DNA from: Bradyrhizobium sp. C9
GTDB taxonomy: Bacteria > Pseudomonadota > Alphaproteobacteria > Rhizobiales > Xanthobacteraceae
Reading direction: 5' to 3'
Assembly (NCBI RefSeq): GCF_002532045.1
Contig: NZ_NWTG01000025.1
Span: 1 to 64,000, forward strand
Length of the DNA: 64,000 nucleotides
Shown: positions 7,967 to 16,811 of the stretch, piece after piece
How the letters are laid out: each line of letters starts with the position of its first letter
Position numbering within the stretch: position 1 is the first letter of the stretch
Position numbers and translations under genes: made by a program
The notes under the pieces: generated by a model
What the model was told of the DNA's origin: nothing
The model's input: the letters and a program-made list of their open reading frames with translations, nothing else
The model's database searches: none

Positions 7967-10012
7967 ATGACAGCACCTTACGTCCCGCAAATGACCCTTT
8001 ACCGCCAATGGCTGAAGGACACGCGCGGCCTTGAGTTCGCGGATTTCGAGGCGATGCGGCGCTGGTCGGTGACCGAAATCGACGCTTTCTGGCAGAGCGT
8101 TTGGGATTATTTCGACCTGCGCTCGCCGACGCCGCATTCGGTGGTGCTGGCCGAGCGCAAGATGCCGGGCGCGGTGTGGTTTCCCGGCGCTTCGGTGAAT
8201 TATGCGCGCCAGGTTTTCCGGCACGTCGCGCCGGCGCATGCCGCCGGCTTGCCGGCCCTGATCTCGAGCGGCGAGGACGGCAAGCTGTCGGAGACGAGCT
8301 GGCCGGAGCTGCAGCGCAAATCGGCAGCGCTTGCGCTGCACCTGAGGGCCCAAGGCGTCCGCGCCGGCGACCGCGTCGCCGCATACTTGCCGAACATCGC
8401 CGAGACGATCATCGCGTTCCTGGCGACCGCGAGCCTGGGTGCGATCTGGAGCGTCTGCGCGCCCGACATGGCCGCACCCGCGGTGATCGACCGCTTCAAG
8501 CAGATCGAGCCCAAGGTATTGATCGCCTGCGACGCCGTGACCTATGCCGGCAAGCGCCATGACCGGAAGCCGGTGATCGAGGAATTGCGGCGCGCGCTGC
8601 CGACGGTCGAGCATGTCATCCTGCACAGCGATGCCGCGCCGTCCGAGACTCGTTTGTCGTCCATCCTCGCGGGCCGCAGCGCCGAGATCGACGCCTTCGA
8701 GCCGGAATGGCTGCCGTTCGATCATCCGCTCTGGATCGTCTATTCCTCGGGCACCACGGGATTGCCGAAGCCGATCCTGCACAGCCATGGCGGCATCATC
8801 GTCGTGGCGCTGCCGCTCGCGACCCTGCACAACGACATCGGCTGCAGCTATCAGCAAAACTCGTTCGGCGAACGCTTCCACTGGTACTCGTCGACCGGCT
8901 GGATCATGTGGAATTGCCAGGCCAACGGTTTGCTCAACGGCACGACCTGCTGCATCTTCGACGGCAGTCCCGGCGGTACCAAGGACAAGCCGGACTGGAC
9001 CACGCTGTGGCGCTTCGTCGCCGATGCCAAGGCGACCTTCTTCGGCGCGGGCGCGGCGTTCTTCGCCAATTGCACCAAGGCCGAGATCGATCTCGCAGAT
9101 GTCGGCGACCTTTCGGCCCTGCGCACGCTCGGCTCGACCGGCTCGCCGCTCTCAGCCGACACGCAGGCCTGGTTCAACGAACGCTTCGCCGCGCTCTCGA
9201 AGCGCAACGGCAACGCCGCGCAGGCCGATATGTGGTGGGCCAATATCTCCGGCGGCACCGATTTCGCCGGCGCCTTCATCGGCGGCAATCGCGAACTGCC
9301 GCAGACCCCCGGCATCATGCAGTGCCGCCTGCTCGGCTGCGCGGTCGATGCGTTTGACGAGCAGGGCCGCGCCGTGATCGACGAGGTCGGCGAGCTCGTC
9401 TGCACCGAGCCGCTGCCCTCGATGCCGCTGCGGTTCTGGAACGATCCCGGCAATACGCGCTACATCGCGAGCTATTTCGAGACCTATCCCGACAATTTCG
9501 ACGGAAGCGGCCGCGGCCCGGTGTGGCGGCATGGCGACTGGCTCAAGATCAATCCCGACGGCTCCTGCGTGATCTACGGCCGCAGCGACGCGACCATCAA
9601 CCGCCACGGACTGCGGATGGGCACCAGCGAGCTCTATTCGGCGATCGAAGCGCTGCCGGAGGTGCTGGATTCGATGGTTGTCGACCTCGAATATCTCGGC
9701 CGCGACAGCTACATGCCGCTGTTCGTGGTACTGCGCGAGGGCGTCGCCCTCGATGCTGCGATGAAGGCGAAGATCAACAAGGCGGTCGAGGCCGGGCTGT
9801 CGCGCCGATTCCTGCCCAACGACATCTTCGTCGTCGCGGAAATTCCGCGCACGCTGTCGGGCAAGAAGCAGGAGCTGCCGGTCAAGAAGCTGTTGCTTGG
9901 CCATCCCGTCGAGAAGGTCATCAACCGCGATGCGATGGCCAATCCCGGCTGCCTCGACTGGTATCTCGACTTTGCCAGGAGCTATCTGAGCAGGCAAGCC
10001 GGCGCGGCGTGA
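7967..10012 (+). CDS. Acetoacetate-CoA ligase (acetoacetyl-CoA synthetase)
   Basis: This 681-residue ANL-superfamily enzyme is close to the usual ~650-residue length of acetoacetyl-CoA synthetases. It activates acetoacetate with ATP and CoA to acetoacetyl-CoA (EC 6.2.1.16), linking ketone-body and polyhydroxybutyrate turnover to acetyl-CoA. Motifs: the N-terminal ACAS_N-like region (LTLYRQWL-type start, FPGASVNYA), the P-loop YSSGTTGLPKPI (~260-272), FHWYSSTGWIMW, and a C-terminal acylation lysine region (LSGKKQELPVKKL). A LysR gene is convergent downstream. It appears to be monocistronic. Confidence 0.9.
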   Translation: MTAPYVPQMTLYRQWLKDTRGLEFADFEAMRRWSVTEIDAFWQSVWDYFDLRSPTPHSVVLAERKMPGAVWFPGASVNYARQVFRHVAPAHAAGLPALISSGEDGKLSETSWPELQRKSAALALHLRAQGVRAGDRVAAYLPNIAETIIAFLATASLGAIWSVCAPDMAAPAVIDRFKQIEPKVLIACDAVTYAGKRHDRKPVIEELRRALPTVEHVILHSDAAPSETRLSSILAGRSAEIDAFEPEWLPFDHPLWIVYSSGTTGLPKPILHSHGGIIVVALPLATLHNDIGCSYQQNSFGERFHWYSSTGWIMWNCQANGLLNGTTCCIFDGSPGGTKDKPDWTTLWRFVADAKATFFGAGAAFFANCTKAEIDLADVGDLSALRTLGSTGSPLSADTQAWFNERFAALSKRNGNAAQADMWWANISGGTDFAGAFIGGNRELPQTPGIMQCRLLGCAVDAFDEQGRAVIDEVGELVCTEPLPSMPLRFWNDPGNTRYIASYFETYPDNFDGSGRGPVWRHGDWLKINPDGSCVIYGRSDATINRHGLRMGTSELYSAIEALPEVLDSMVVDLEYLGRDSYMPLFVVLREGVALDAAMKAKINKAVEAGLSRRFLPNDIFVVAEIPRTLSGKKQELPVKKLLLGHPVEKVINRDAMANPGCLDWYLDFARSYLSRQAGAA

Positions 10013-10027
10013 GCGATTGCGTCGCTG

Positions 10028-10951
10028 TCAGCGCGGCCTGCCGCGCCATGGCGGCGGCGCGAGCGCGGCGCGCAGATGCTCGACGAAAGCTTGCGTGCGC
10101 CTCGCCCGGCCACCGCGGCCCGGATTGAGCAGCGCAACGATGTCGGCCGGCGGCAGGCGGAAGTTCGACAGCACCCGCACCAGCCGGCCGGAGGCGAGCT
10201 CCTCGGCGACATCCCACTCCGATCTGACGATCAGGCCGTGATCCGCCAGCGCCCAGGCCTTCACGACCTCGCCGTCATTGCTCGACAGCATCGGCTCGAT
10301 CCTGATGACGTCAGGCTCCAGCGCCGCGCGCCGGCGCGCGAAGCGCCAGAGCGTCACGTCCTCCTCGTTCTCACGCAACGCGATGCAATCATGCCCGCGA
10401 AGCTGCTGTGGGCTCGCCGGCATTCCCTTGCGCTTCAGATAGGCCGGCGAGGCGCAGAGAAAGCGTTCGTTGGGCGCAAGGCGCAGCAAGCGAAGCGTGG
10501 AATCCTTCAACGCGCCGATATGGATCATGACATCCCACGCGCCCGCGGCGGCACGCGCCGGCCGATCGGACAGTTCGAGCTCGACCGAGATGTCGGGATG
10601 CTGGGTTCGGAAGCCGGCAACGACCGGGGCAATGTAGCGGCGTCCGAAGCCGAGCGGCGCAAGAATCTTCAGATGGCCTGCGATGGTGCCGCGGCGCGCC
10701 TGCAGCGCGTCCGTCAGCTCCGCGGCCTCGTCGAGCAGCGTGCCGCCGCGCAGCACCAGGAGCTCGCCCTCATCGGTCAATGTCAGCCGCCGGGCCGACC
10801 GGCTGACCAGTTGGACGCCGAGACGCTGCTTGAGGCCCTGCAGCCGTTGCGACACTGCCGACGGTGTCACGTCGAGCGCCCGGGCCGCAGCCGCGAGCGA
10901 CCGGGCCGCGGCGATGGCCAGGAAGAAGCGGATATCGTCGGTCGAGAGCAT
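10028..10951 (-). CDS. LysR family transcriptional regulator
   Basis: The 307-residue LTTR has an N-terminal winged HTH (MLSTDDIRFFLAIAAARSLA; TPSAVSQRLQGLKQRLG) and a C-terminal periplasmic-binding-like effector domain (~90-295). The start at 10951 was chosen because the upstream 43 residues are not LTTR-like. It is divergent from the DSD1/HAD/threonine-synthase-like operon starting at 11023 and is its likely regulator. An 18-bp palindrome (10950-10967) overlaps its start codon, which suggests autoregulation. Confidence 0.9.
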   Translation of the reverse strand: MLSTDDIRFFLAIAAARSLAAAARALDVTPSAVSQRLQGLKQRLGVQLVSRSARRLTLTDEGELLVLRGGTLLDEAAELTDALQARRGTIAGHLKILAPLGFGRRYIAPVVAGFRTQHPDISVELELSDRPARAAAGAWDVMIHIGALKDSTLRLLRLAPNERFLCASPAYLKRKGMPASPQQLRGHDCIALRENEEDVTLWRFARRRAALEPDVIRIEPMLSSNDGEVVKAWALADHGLIVRSEWDVAEELASGRLVRVLSNFRLPPADIVALLNPGRGGRARRTQAFVEHLRAALAPPPWRGRPR

Positions 10952-10967
10952 TAAGTTCAGCCTTAAT
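10950..10967. promoter_or_regulatory. Palindromic LTTR-type operator candidate
   Basis: ATTAAG, a 6-nt centre and CTTAAT form a perfect 6-6-6 dyad in the 71-bp gap between the LysR gene and its divergent operon. Its size and A/T-rich arms fit LysR binding boxes. It overlaps the lysR start codon. Confidence 0.5.
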
Positions 10968-11022
10968 CCAAGAATGACCTTCGGTAAATTGTACTTAGCA
11001 TGGAAACGGCTAGTCTTGCCGC

Positions 11023-12183
11023 ATGTCGTCAGCCCCTGCCTTGAATGCACCGCATCCGCTTGCCGCGATCGAGACGCCATGCCTCGTGCTCGACGAAGAC
11101 CGGATGCTGCACAACATCGCCCGCCTGAAGACGCGGCTGTCGCGGCTCGGCGTACCGCTGCGCCCGCACCTGAAGACCGCGAAATCGATTCCGGCGGCGC
11201 GTGCCGTGATGGACCGCCCAGGCGGCCCGGCTGCGGTCTCCACGTTGCAGGAGGCCGAGATGTTTGCCGCGGCGGGCGTGAAAGACATCCTCTATGCCGT
11301 CGGCATCGCGCCGCAGAAGCTCGATCGCGTCGCCGCGCTGCGGCGGCAGGGCGTGGATCTTGCCGTGGTGCTCGACAGCATCGAGCAGGCGGACGCCGTC
11401 GCCGCGACGGCGCGCATGACGAACGACCGCATTCCCGTGCTGATCGAGATCGATTGCGACGGCCATCGTGCCGGCGTCGGCGCGCACGACCCGCTGCTGG
11501 TCGAGATCGGCCACGCGTTGCATCGAGGCGGCGCGGAGCTGCGCGGCGTCATGGCGCATGCCGGCGAATCCTATTCCTGCCGCAACGTGGCGGCACTCGA
11601 GCATGCCGCCGAGCAGGAGCGCGCCGCCGCGGTCGCCTGCGCCGAGGCGTTGCGCGCGGCTGGCCTAGCCTGCCCCGTGGTCAGTGTCGGCTCGACACCG
11701 ACAGCGCATTTCGCGCGCCGGCTCGATGGCGTCACCGAGGTGCGCGCCGGCGTGTTCGTGATGTTCGACCTTGTGATGGCCGGGATCGGGGTCTGCGCGG
11801 TCGAGGACATCGCGCTGTCGGTGCTCGCGACGGTGATCGGCCATCGCGCCGACCGCGGCTGGACCTTCATCGACGCCGGTTGGATGGCGCTGTCGCGCGA
11901 TCGCGGCACCGCGAAGCAGCCGATCGACCAGGGCTACGGCATCGTCTGCGACATCGATGGCCGGCCCTATCCCGATTTGATCGTGACCGAAACCAATCAG
12001 GAGCACGGCATCATCGCGCTCCGCCCAGGCAGTACCGCACCGCAGGTAACTTTGCCGGTCGGCACCAAGGTGCGAGTCCTGCCGAACCATGCCTGCGCGA
12101 CCGGAGCCCAGCACGACCGCTACCATGTCGTCGCTTCCGGCTCCGGCTCGGTCCGGCAATGGGAGCGGTTTCGCGGATGGTAG
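11023..12183 (+). CDS. DSD1-family PLP enzyme (D-threonine aldolase / D-serine dehydratase-like)
   Basis: The 386-residue protein has an alanine-racemase-like fold type III barrel at the N-terminus and a D-serine-dehydratase-like C-terminal domain. The PLP lysine is in RPHLKTAKS (Lys51). HAGESYS, STPTAHF and the C-terminal PNHACAT, where family members bind a metal ion through His and Cys, are present. Family enzymes cleave or dehydrate D-beta-hydroxy amino acids (D-threonine to glycine plus acetaldehyde, D-serine to pyruvate, D-threo-3-hydroxyaspartate). The actual substrate cannot be read from sequence. It is the first gene of a three-gene operon divergent from a LysR regulator. Confidence 0.85.
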   Translation: MSSAPALNAPHPLAAIETPCLVLDEDRMLHNIARLKTRLSRLGVPLRPHLKTAKSIPAARAVMDRPGGPAAVSTLQEAEMFAAAGVKDILYAVGIAPQKLDRVAALRRQGVDLAVVLDSIEQADAVAATARMTNDRIPVLIEIDCDGHRAGVGAHDPLLVEIGHALHRGGAELRGVMAHAGESYSCRNVAALEHAAEQERAAAVACAEALRAAGLACPVVSVGSTPTAHFARRLDGVTEVRAGVFVMFDLVMAGIGVCAVEDIALSVLATVIGHRADRGWTFIDAGWMALSRDRGTAKQPIDQGYGIVCDIDGRPYPDLIVTETNQEHGIIALRPGSTAPQVTLPVGTKVRVLPNHACATGAQHDRYHVVASGSGSVRQWERFRGW

Positions 12184-12200
12184 CAAATGGAGCGCAGCCC

Positions 12201-12857
12201 ATGATTCGAGCCTATGACGCTGTTCTGTTCGACCTGCTGACCGCGCTGCTCGACAGCTGGACGCTCTGGAATAAGGTGGCGGGCTCCGACGAAGCCGGCC
12301 TTCGCTGGCGCGCCGAGTATCTCAGGAACACCTACGCCACCGGACGCTATCGTCCCTATGAGGATCTGGTAGGCGAGGCCGCGCGCAATGTCGGGCTGCC
12401 GTTCGAACGGGCTGCGGAGCTCGGCGCACGCTATGCAGAGCTCGATCCCTGGCCCGAGGTTCACGATGTCTTGCAAACGCTGCACAGCGCCGGCGTCGCG
12501 GTCGGCGTCGTGACCAACTGCTCGGAGCGGCTGGGCCGCATCGCCGCCGATCGCCTCGGCGTTCCCCTCACCGTGTTCGTGACGGCCGAGCGCGCCGGCT
12601 ATTACAAGCCGCAGCCAGAGCCCTATCAGCTCGCGCTCGACGAACTTCCGGTCCCGACCAATCGATGCCTGTTCGTTGCAGGATCGGGCTACGATCTGCT
12701 CGGCACGGCACGTGTGCATCTGCCGACTTGGTGGCATAATCGGGCCGGAATGAACCCGCCGGAAGGGGCGCCCGCCCCGATCATGGTCCGTGACAACCTT
12801 GCGACCTTGCCGGCTTTCGTGCTCGGTCGCGAGATGTCCGGCCGGCGCGCCCCTTGA
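12201..12857 (+). CDS. HAD-superfamily hydrolase, haloacid dehalogenase type II-like
   Basis: The 218-residue protein has motif I FDLLTALLDS (nucleophile Asp; the general-acid Asp at +2 is replaced, as in type II dehalogenases), motif II VVTNCSE, motif III Lys in YYKPQPEPY, and motif IV VAGSGYDLLG. It probably hydrolyses a C-halogen or phosphate bond of a small acid. The ATG at 12201 has GGAG 8 nt upstream; an ATG at 12177 that overlaps the previous stop is possible too. It lies between two PLP enzymes in one operon, which suggests a role with a shared metabolite, for example as a clean-up phosphatase. Confidence 0.82.
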   Translation: MIRAYDAVLFDLLTALLDSWTLWNKVAGSDEAGLRWRAEYLRNTYATGRYRPYEDLVGEAARNVGLPFERAAELGARYAELDPWPEVHDVLQTLHSAGVAVGVVTNCSERLGRIAADRLGVPLTVFVTAERAGYYKPQPEPYQLALDELPVPTNRCLFVAGSGYDLLGTARVHLPTWWHNRAGMNPPEGAPAPIMVRDNLATLPAFVLGREMSGRRAP

Positions 12858-12870
12858 GGACTGAACCGAG

Positions 12871-14001
12871 ATGCCATCCCCCAGCTACATCGACCCGCTC
12901 AACGGCAAGCTCTACCCGCTGGATATCCCGCGCTGGTGCTCCGACGAAGGCAAGCCGCTGCTCATCACGCCGCTGCCCGGCATCTCGCGCGACGACATCG
13001 AGCGCGGCACGCGGTCGCTGTGGCGCTATCGCGCGGCGCTGCCGGTCGAGATCAGGCAGCCGATCACGATGGGCGAAGGCTGCACACCTACGGTCGAGAA
13101 GACGTGGGGCGACCTGCGGCCGCATTTCAAGCTCGAATGGTTCAACCCGACCGCGAGCTTCAAGGATCGCGGCACTACCGTGATGCTGTCGTTCCTGCGC
13201 CAGCTCGGCGTCGACGCGGTTCTGGAGGATAGCTCCGGCAATGGCGGCGCGTCGGTCTCGGCCTATGGCGCGGCGGGCGGCATGCGGGTCAGGATCCTTG
13301 CGCCGGCGACGACATCGCCGATGAAGGTGGCGCAGATGCACGCCTTCGGCGCCGAGGTGCAGCTGGTCGAGGGCCCGCGCGAGGAATCCGAGGCGGAAGC
13401 GATCCGCCACTCGAAGCAGATCTTCTACTCCAGCCACAACTGGCAGCCGTTCTTCCTGCAAGGCACCAAGTCGCTGGCCTACGAGATCTGGGAAGACTTC
13501 GGCTTCACCGCGCCCGACAATGTCATCATGCCCGTCGGCGCCGGCAGCAGCCTGCTCGGCTGCTATATCGGCTTCAAGGAGCTGCTCGCCGCCGGACAGA
13601 TCGCACGGCTGCCGCGGCTCTTTGCCGCGCAACCACTCAATTGCTCACCGGTTGATGCCAGCTTCGCCGCCGGCGTCGACACGCCCGTCGATCGCGCGGT
13701 CAGCAAGACCATCGCCGAGGGCACCGCGATCAAGCATCCGTTGCGCCTGAAGCAGATGATCGCGGCGCTGAAGGAGAGCGGCGGCGGCACGGTCGCGATT
13801 CCCGAAGACGGCATCGTCGCCGCATTGAAGCGGATGGCGCGTACCGGCCTGTTCGTCGAGCCGACCTCGGCCTCGGCCGCCGCCGCGCTCGACGTCCTGA
13901 AGGAGCGCGGCGCGATCAGGCCGACAGAGCGCACCGTCGTCATCATCAGCGGGACCGGGATCAAGGCAGCCGGCCTGATCACGGAGCTGCTCGGCAACTA
14001 A
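12871..14001 (+). CDS. Threonine-synthase-like PLP-dependent enzyme
   Basis: This 376-residue fold type II PLP enzyme has NPTASFKDRG (Schiff-base Lys98), a Gly-rich phosphate loop in DSSGNGGASVSAYG (~115-130) and a C-terminal IISGTGIKA. It resembles threonine synthase but sits outside a thrA/thrB context, next to a D-amino-acid enzyme and a HAD hydrolase. It may instead act as an ammonia lyase or beta-replacement enzyme on a hydroxy amino acid. The ATG follows the HAD stop by 13 bp with AGGA upstream, so co-translation is likely. It converges on the glycosyltransferase gene with no gap. Confidence 0.85.
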   Translation: MPSPSYIDPLNGKLYPLDIPRWCSDEGKPLLITPLPGISRDDIERGTRSLWRYRAALPVEIRQPITMGEGCTPTVEKTWGDLRPHFKLEWFNPTASFKDRGTTVMLSFLRQLGVDAVLEDSSGNGGASVSAYGAAGGMRVRILAPATTSPMKVAQMHAFGAEVQLVEGPREESEAEAIRHSKQIFYSSHNWQPFFLQGTKSLAYEIWEDFGFTAPDNVIMPVGAGSSLLGCYIGFKELLAAGQIARLPRLFAAQPLNCSPVDASFAAGVDTPVDRAVSKTIAEGTAIKHPLRLKQMIAALKESGGGTVAIPEDGIVAALKRMARTGLFVEPTSASAAAALDVLKERGAIRPTERTVVIISGTGIKAAGLITELLGN

Positions 14002-15042
14002 TCAACCTGCCATCGCGCCCGCGGCTGCTGCGCGCGCCGGCGAGGCGTGCGCCCGCCCGATATTGTCGAGGAACTGCCGCACGCTTTCCTGCCAGGTAAA
14101 CGTCAGCGCGTGGGCACGGCATTTCTCGCGTGGCACCTGCAGCGCACCGAGCGCCGCGCGGCGCAGATCGTGATCGAGACAGCCGCAGCCGGACTTGCCG
14201 ATCACGTCGAGCGGCCCCATCACCGGAAAGGCCGCAACCGGCAGGCCGCTGGCCAGCGCCTCGAGGATCACCATCCCGAACGTATCGGTCAGACTCGGAA
14301 ACACCATGACGTCGGCCGACGCATAGACATCGGCGAGCGCCCGGCCGGTCCGCGTGCCGAGAAAATGCACCTGCGGAAACCGGGACTGCAAGCTGCTGCG
14401 CTGGGGCCCGTCCCCGACCACGACTTTCGAGCCCGGCAGGTCGAGACCGAGAAAGGCGTCGAGATTCTTCTCGACCGCGACGCGGCCGACATAGAGGAAC
14501 ACCGGCGCCGGGAAGGCGATCGGCCGTTCTGAACGCGGACAAAACAGCTCGGCATCGACGCCGCGCGACCACGGCATCAATTTGCGGAAGCCATGCGCCT
14601 TCAGCGCCTGCTCGAGCGACGCCGAGCCGACCATGATGCCGTCTCCGCTATTATGGAAACGACGCAAGGCCGCGTAGCTCCACCGCAGCGGGACCGGCAG
14701 CCGCGCGGCGAGATATTCGGGAAAGCGCGTGTGATAACTGGTCGTGAACGGATAGCCGCGGGTCTGGCAGACGTGCCGGCTGATCCAGCCGATCGGGCCC
14801 TCGGTCGCGATGTGCACCGAGTCCGGGCGCGCAGCCGCGATGGCGCGCGCGATACGCCCGATCGTCGGCAGCGCGAGCCGGATTTCCGGATAGCCGGGCA
14901 ACGGCACGGTGCGGAAATCGGCCGGCGTCAGAAACGTAATCTCCGCGCCGAGCGACGGCGCCTCACTGGCGAGATATTCGAGCGAGCGGACCACACCATT
15001 GATCTGCGGCCGCCAGGCGTCGGTTGCCACCAGCACGCGCAT
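14002..15042 (-). CDS. GT4-like glycosyltransferase, Agt-like lipid glycosyltransferase candidate
   Basis: The 346-residue protein begins MRVLVATDAWRPQINGVVRS and has the GT-B fold layout: an N-terminal acceptor domain (TSYHTRFPEYL) and a C-terminal nucleotide-sugar domain with VGRVAVEKN and PSLTDTFGMVILEALASG (EX7E-type motif). Its start overlaps the stop of the upstream phosphoesterase as TGATG, showing translational coupling. In several alphaproteobacteria a COG2908 phosphoesterase (PlcP) and a glycosyltransferase (Agt) make glycolipids from diacylglycerol when phosphate is scarce. The same pairing here suggests that role. A mannosyltransferase for another lipid is an alternative. Confidence 0.8.
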   Translation of the reverse strand: MRVLVATDAWRPQINGVVRSLEYLASEAPSLGAEITFLTPADFRTVPLPGYPEIRLALPTIGRIARAIAAARPDSVHIATEGPIGWISRHVCQTRGYPFTTSYHTRFPEYLAARLPVPLRWSYAALRRFHNSGDGIMVGSASLEQALKAHGFRKLMPWSRGVDAELFCPRSERPIAFPAPVFLYVGRVAVEKNLDAFLGLDLPGSKVVVGDGPQRSSLQSRFPQVHFLGTRTGRALADVYASADVMVFPSLTDTFGMVILEALASGLPVAAFPVMGPLDVIGKSGCGCLDHDLRRAALGALQVPREKCRAHALTFTWQESVRQFLDNIGRAHASPARAAAAGAMAG

Positions 15043-16145
15043 CAGGCGGCCGCCTGCGCGAGCGGCGCAAACTCCGCCGCATCCGGCGTCGTTCGCGCCT
15101 CCGTCCATCGGACGATTTCAAACTGCCCATCATAGCGTTCGATTACACCCGTGCAGGACTCCACCCAATCCCCGGTGTTGATGTAGCGGACACCGAAATC
15201 GTCGTGCAGCGCCGCGTGATGAATGTGGCCGCAGATCACGCCTTGAACGTTGCTGCGCGCGGCTTCCGACGACAGCACCTCCTCGAACCGGCCGATGTGG
15301 TTGACCGCATTCTTGACCCGCAACTTCGCCCAGGACGAGAACGACCAATAGCCGAAACCAAATCGGCGCCTGATCCAGTTGAGCCAGACGTTGCATGCGA
15401 GCGCAGCCCGATAGCCGGCATCGCCGATCAGCGCGAGCCAGCGCGCATGCCGCACCACGAGATCGAAATGATCGCCGTGAACGACGAGATAGTCGCCGCC
15501 GTCGAGGCCACGATGGATTGCCCGTTCGACAATCTCGACGCCGCCGAACACCGCGCCGGCATAGTCGCGCAGGAACTCGTCGTGGTTGCCGGGAATGTAG
15601 ACCAGGCGACCGCCCCGTTGCGCGAGCTCGATCAGCTCGCGCACGACCGCATTGTGCGCCGTGGGCCAGTACCAGCTCGAGCGCAGGTACCAGCCGTCGA
15701 CGATGTCGCCGACCAGAAATACGGTTTCGGCATCATGGTGACGAAGGAAGTCGATCAACCGCTCGGCCTGGCATCCCCTGGTCCCGAGATGGACGTCCGA
15801 GATGAACAGGCTCCTGACCTTGACGACATCCCGCGGCGAGACCCGCCTGCCGTCCACGTGATCGCCAGATCCATGCATGCCGCCGTCCGGCCGAAACGCC
15901 GCCGCCATGGCCTCGGCCAATCCCGCGAGAACCTTCGTGACATCGCGGCTGGCGCATCGCCTGAAGATCGAGCGATGCCAATAGATACCTGCAATGAGCA
16001 CCAGCAGCGCGAACTCGGCCGCGCGATATCGCCCGGCGGAAGCCGCGTGACCGAACTGATAGCTCGCGGCGAGGACCAGCAGGGTCGCGGCGGCACGCTC
16101 GAGCGTATCCGAGCCCGGCCGCAGGCGGGACAGCAGGGTTCTCAT
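15042..16145 (-). CDS. PlcP-like (LpxH/COG2908-type) metallophosphoesterase with N-terminal membrane anchor
   Basis: The 367-residue protein has the full calcineurin-like set of metal motifs: FISDVHLGTR (~115), VGDIVDGW, PGNHDEF, VHGDHFD and CGHIHHA. The core (~110-340) matches the LpxH-like family that includes the phospholipase-C-type PlcP. The first ~105 residues add two probable membrane helices (~19-38 and 43-57) and a linker, which are not part of the usual ~270-residue enzyme. The long start is supported by an ATGA overlap with the DedA gene; a start at Met90 (15878) would give only the soluble core. The downstream glycosyltransferase is coupled by TGATG. The probable role is hydrolysis of phospholipid head groups at the membrane; UDP-diacylglucosamine hydrolysis is the alternative. 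Confidence 0.82.
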   Translation of the reverse strand: MRTLLSRLRPGSDTLERAAATLLVLAASYQFGHAASAGRYRAAEFALLVLIAGIYWHRSIFRRCASRDVTKVLAGLAEAMAAAFRPDGGMHGSGDHVDGRRVSPRDVVKVRSLFISDVHLGTRGCQAERLIDFLRHHDAETVFLVGDIVDGWYLRSSWYWPTAHNAVVRELIELAQRGGRLVYIPGNHDEFLRDYAGAVFGGVEIVERAIHRGLDGGDYLVVHGDHFDLVVRHARWLALIGDAGYRAALACNVWLNWIRRRFGFGYWSFSSWAKLRVKNAVNHIGRFEEVLSSEAARSNVQGVICGHIHHAALHDDFGVRYINTGDWVESCTGVIERYDGQFEIVRWTEARTTPDAAEFAPLAQAAA

Positions 16146-16801
16146 ACGCCTTCCTCCACCGGCAAGCGTGAGGGCACCGCGCGCACCTTCGCCAAAGGCT
16201 GCGGCGCGAGCGAGCGCTTGTAGAAGCGAAATCCGAGGAAGAGCGCGACCTCCACGGCAATCAGGATGACCACCACCCAGAAGCCGAGGCTGATGGGATC
16301 GTGGCCGCCGCCGCGCAGGACATAGCCGAGCGTGAGGAACGGCATATTCCAGATCACGGTACCGATCGCCGTCGCCATCACGAAGGCGCGCGGCTCCAGG
16401 TGCAACACACCGGCCGGGAGCGCGAGGTAGATCCGCACGGTGGGCAGGGTCTGACCGATCAGCGTCACCCAGAAATGATTGCCGCGATAGGCGTCGGTGA
16501 GCTGTCGGTAGAGCGAGGGCCGCAGCAACACGAACTTGCCATAGCGCGCCACCAGCCCCTCGATGCGCCGCGAGCCGAGCGCGCGCCCGAGCCCATACCA
16601 GCCGATGGCACCGACGACAGACCCGACGCTGGTCGCGAGGATGGTCATCGCGAGCATCGAGCCGTCGGAGACCGTCAAGCCGAGCAGCATCAGCAGCACG
16701 TAAGAAGGCAACAGCGGAATGAACTTCTCGGCGACGGCGAGGCAGCCAACTCCCACCAGGCCGAAGTGCAGAAACATCGCGATCGTGCTCGACGTGTCCA
16801 T
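16142..16801 (-). CDS. DedA/VTT family membrane protein
   Basis: The 219-residue protein is a DedA-type integral membrane protein with about five hydrophobic segments and the family signatures FIPLLPSYVLLMLLGLTV near the N-terminus and GQTLPTVRIYLALPAG in the middle. DedA proteins act in phospholipid or undecaprenyl phosphate flipping or in membrane homeostasis. The stop overlaps the start of the phosphoesterase (ATGA). The ATG at 16801 lies 10 bp after the methyltransferase stop. Membership in this operon suggests it moves a lipid substrate or product across the membrane. Confidence 0.88.
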   Translation of the reverse strand: MDTSSTIAMFLHFGLVGVGCLAVAEKFIPLLPSYVLLMLLGLTVSDGSMLAMTILATSVGSVVGAIGWYGLGRALGSRRIEGLVARYGKFVLLRPSLYRQLTDAYRGNHFWVTLIGQTLPTVRIYLALPAGVLHLEPRAFVMATAIGTVIWNMPFLTLGYVLRGGGHDPISLGFWVVVILIAVEVALFLGFRFYKRSLAPQPLAKVRAVPSRLPVEEGV

Positions 16802-16811
16802 GGCGCCTCGA

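Noticed and set aside
12201..12857. HAD protein lacking the second Asp of motif I, suggesting an inactive enzyme
   Set aside because: Type II haloacid dehalogenases normally lack that Asp, so the replacement is expected and does not show loss of function.
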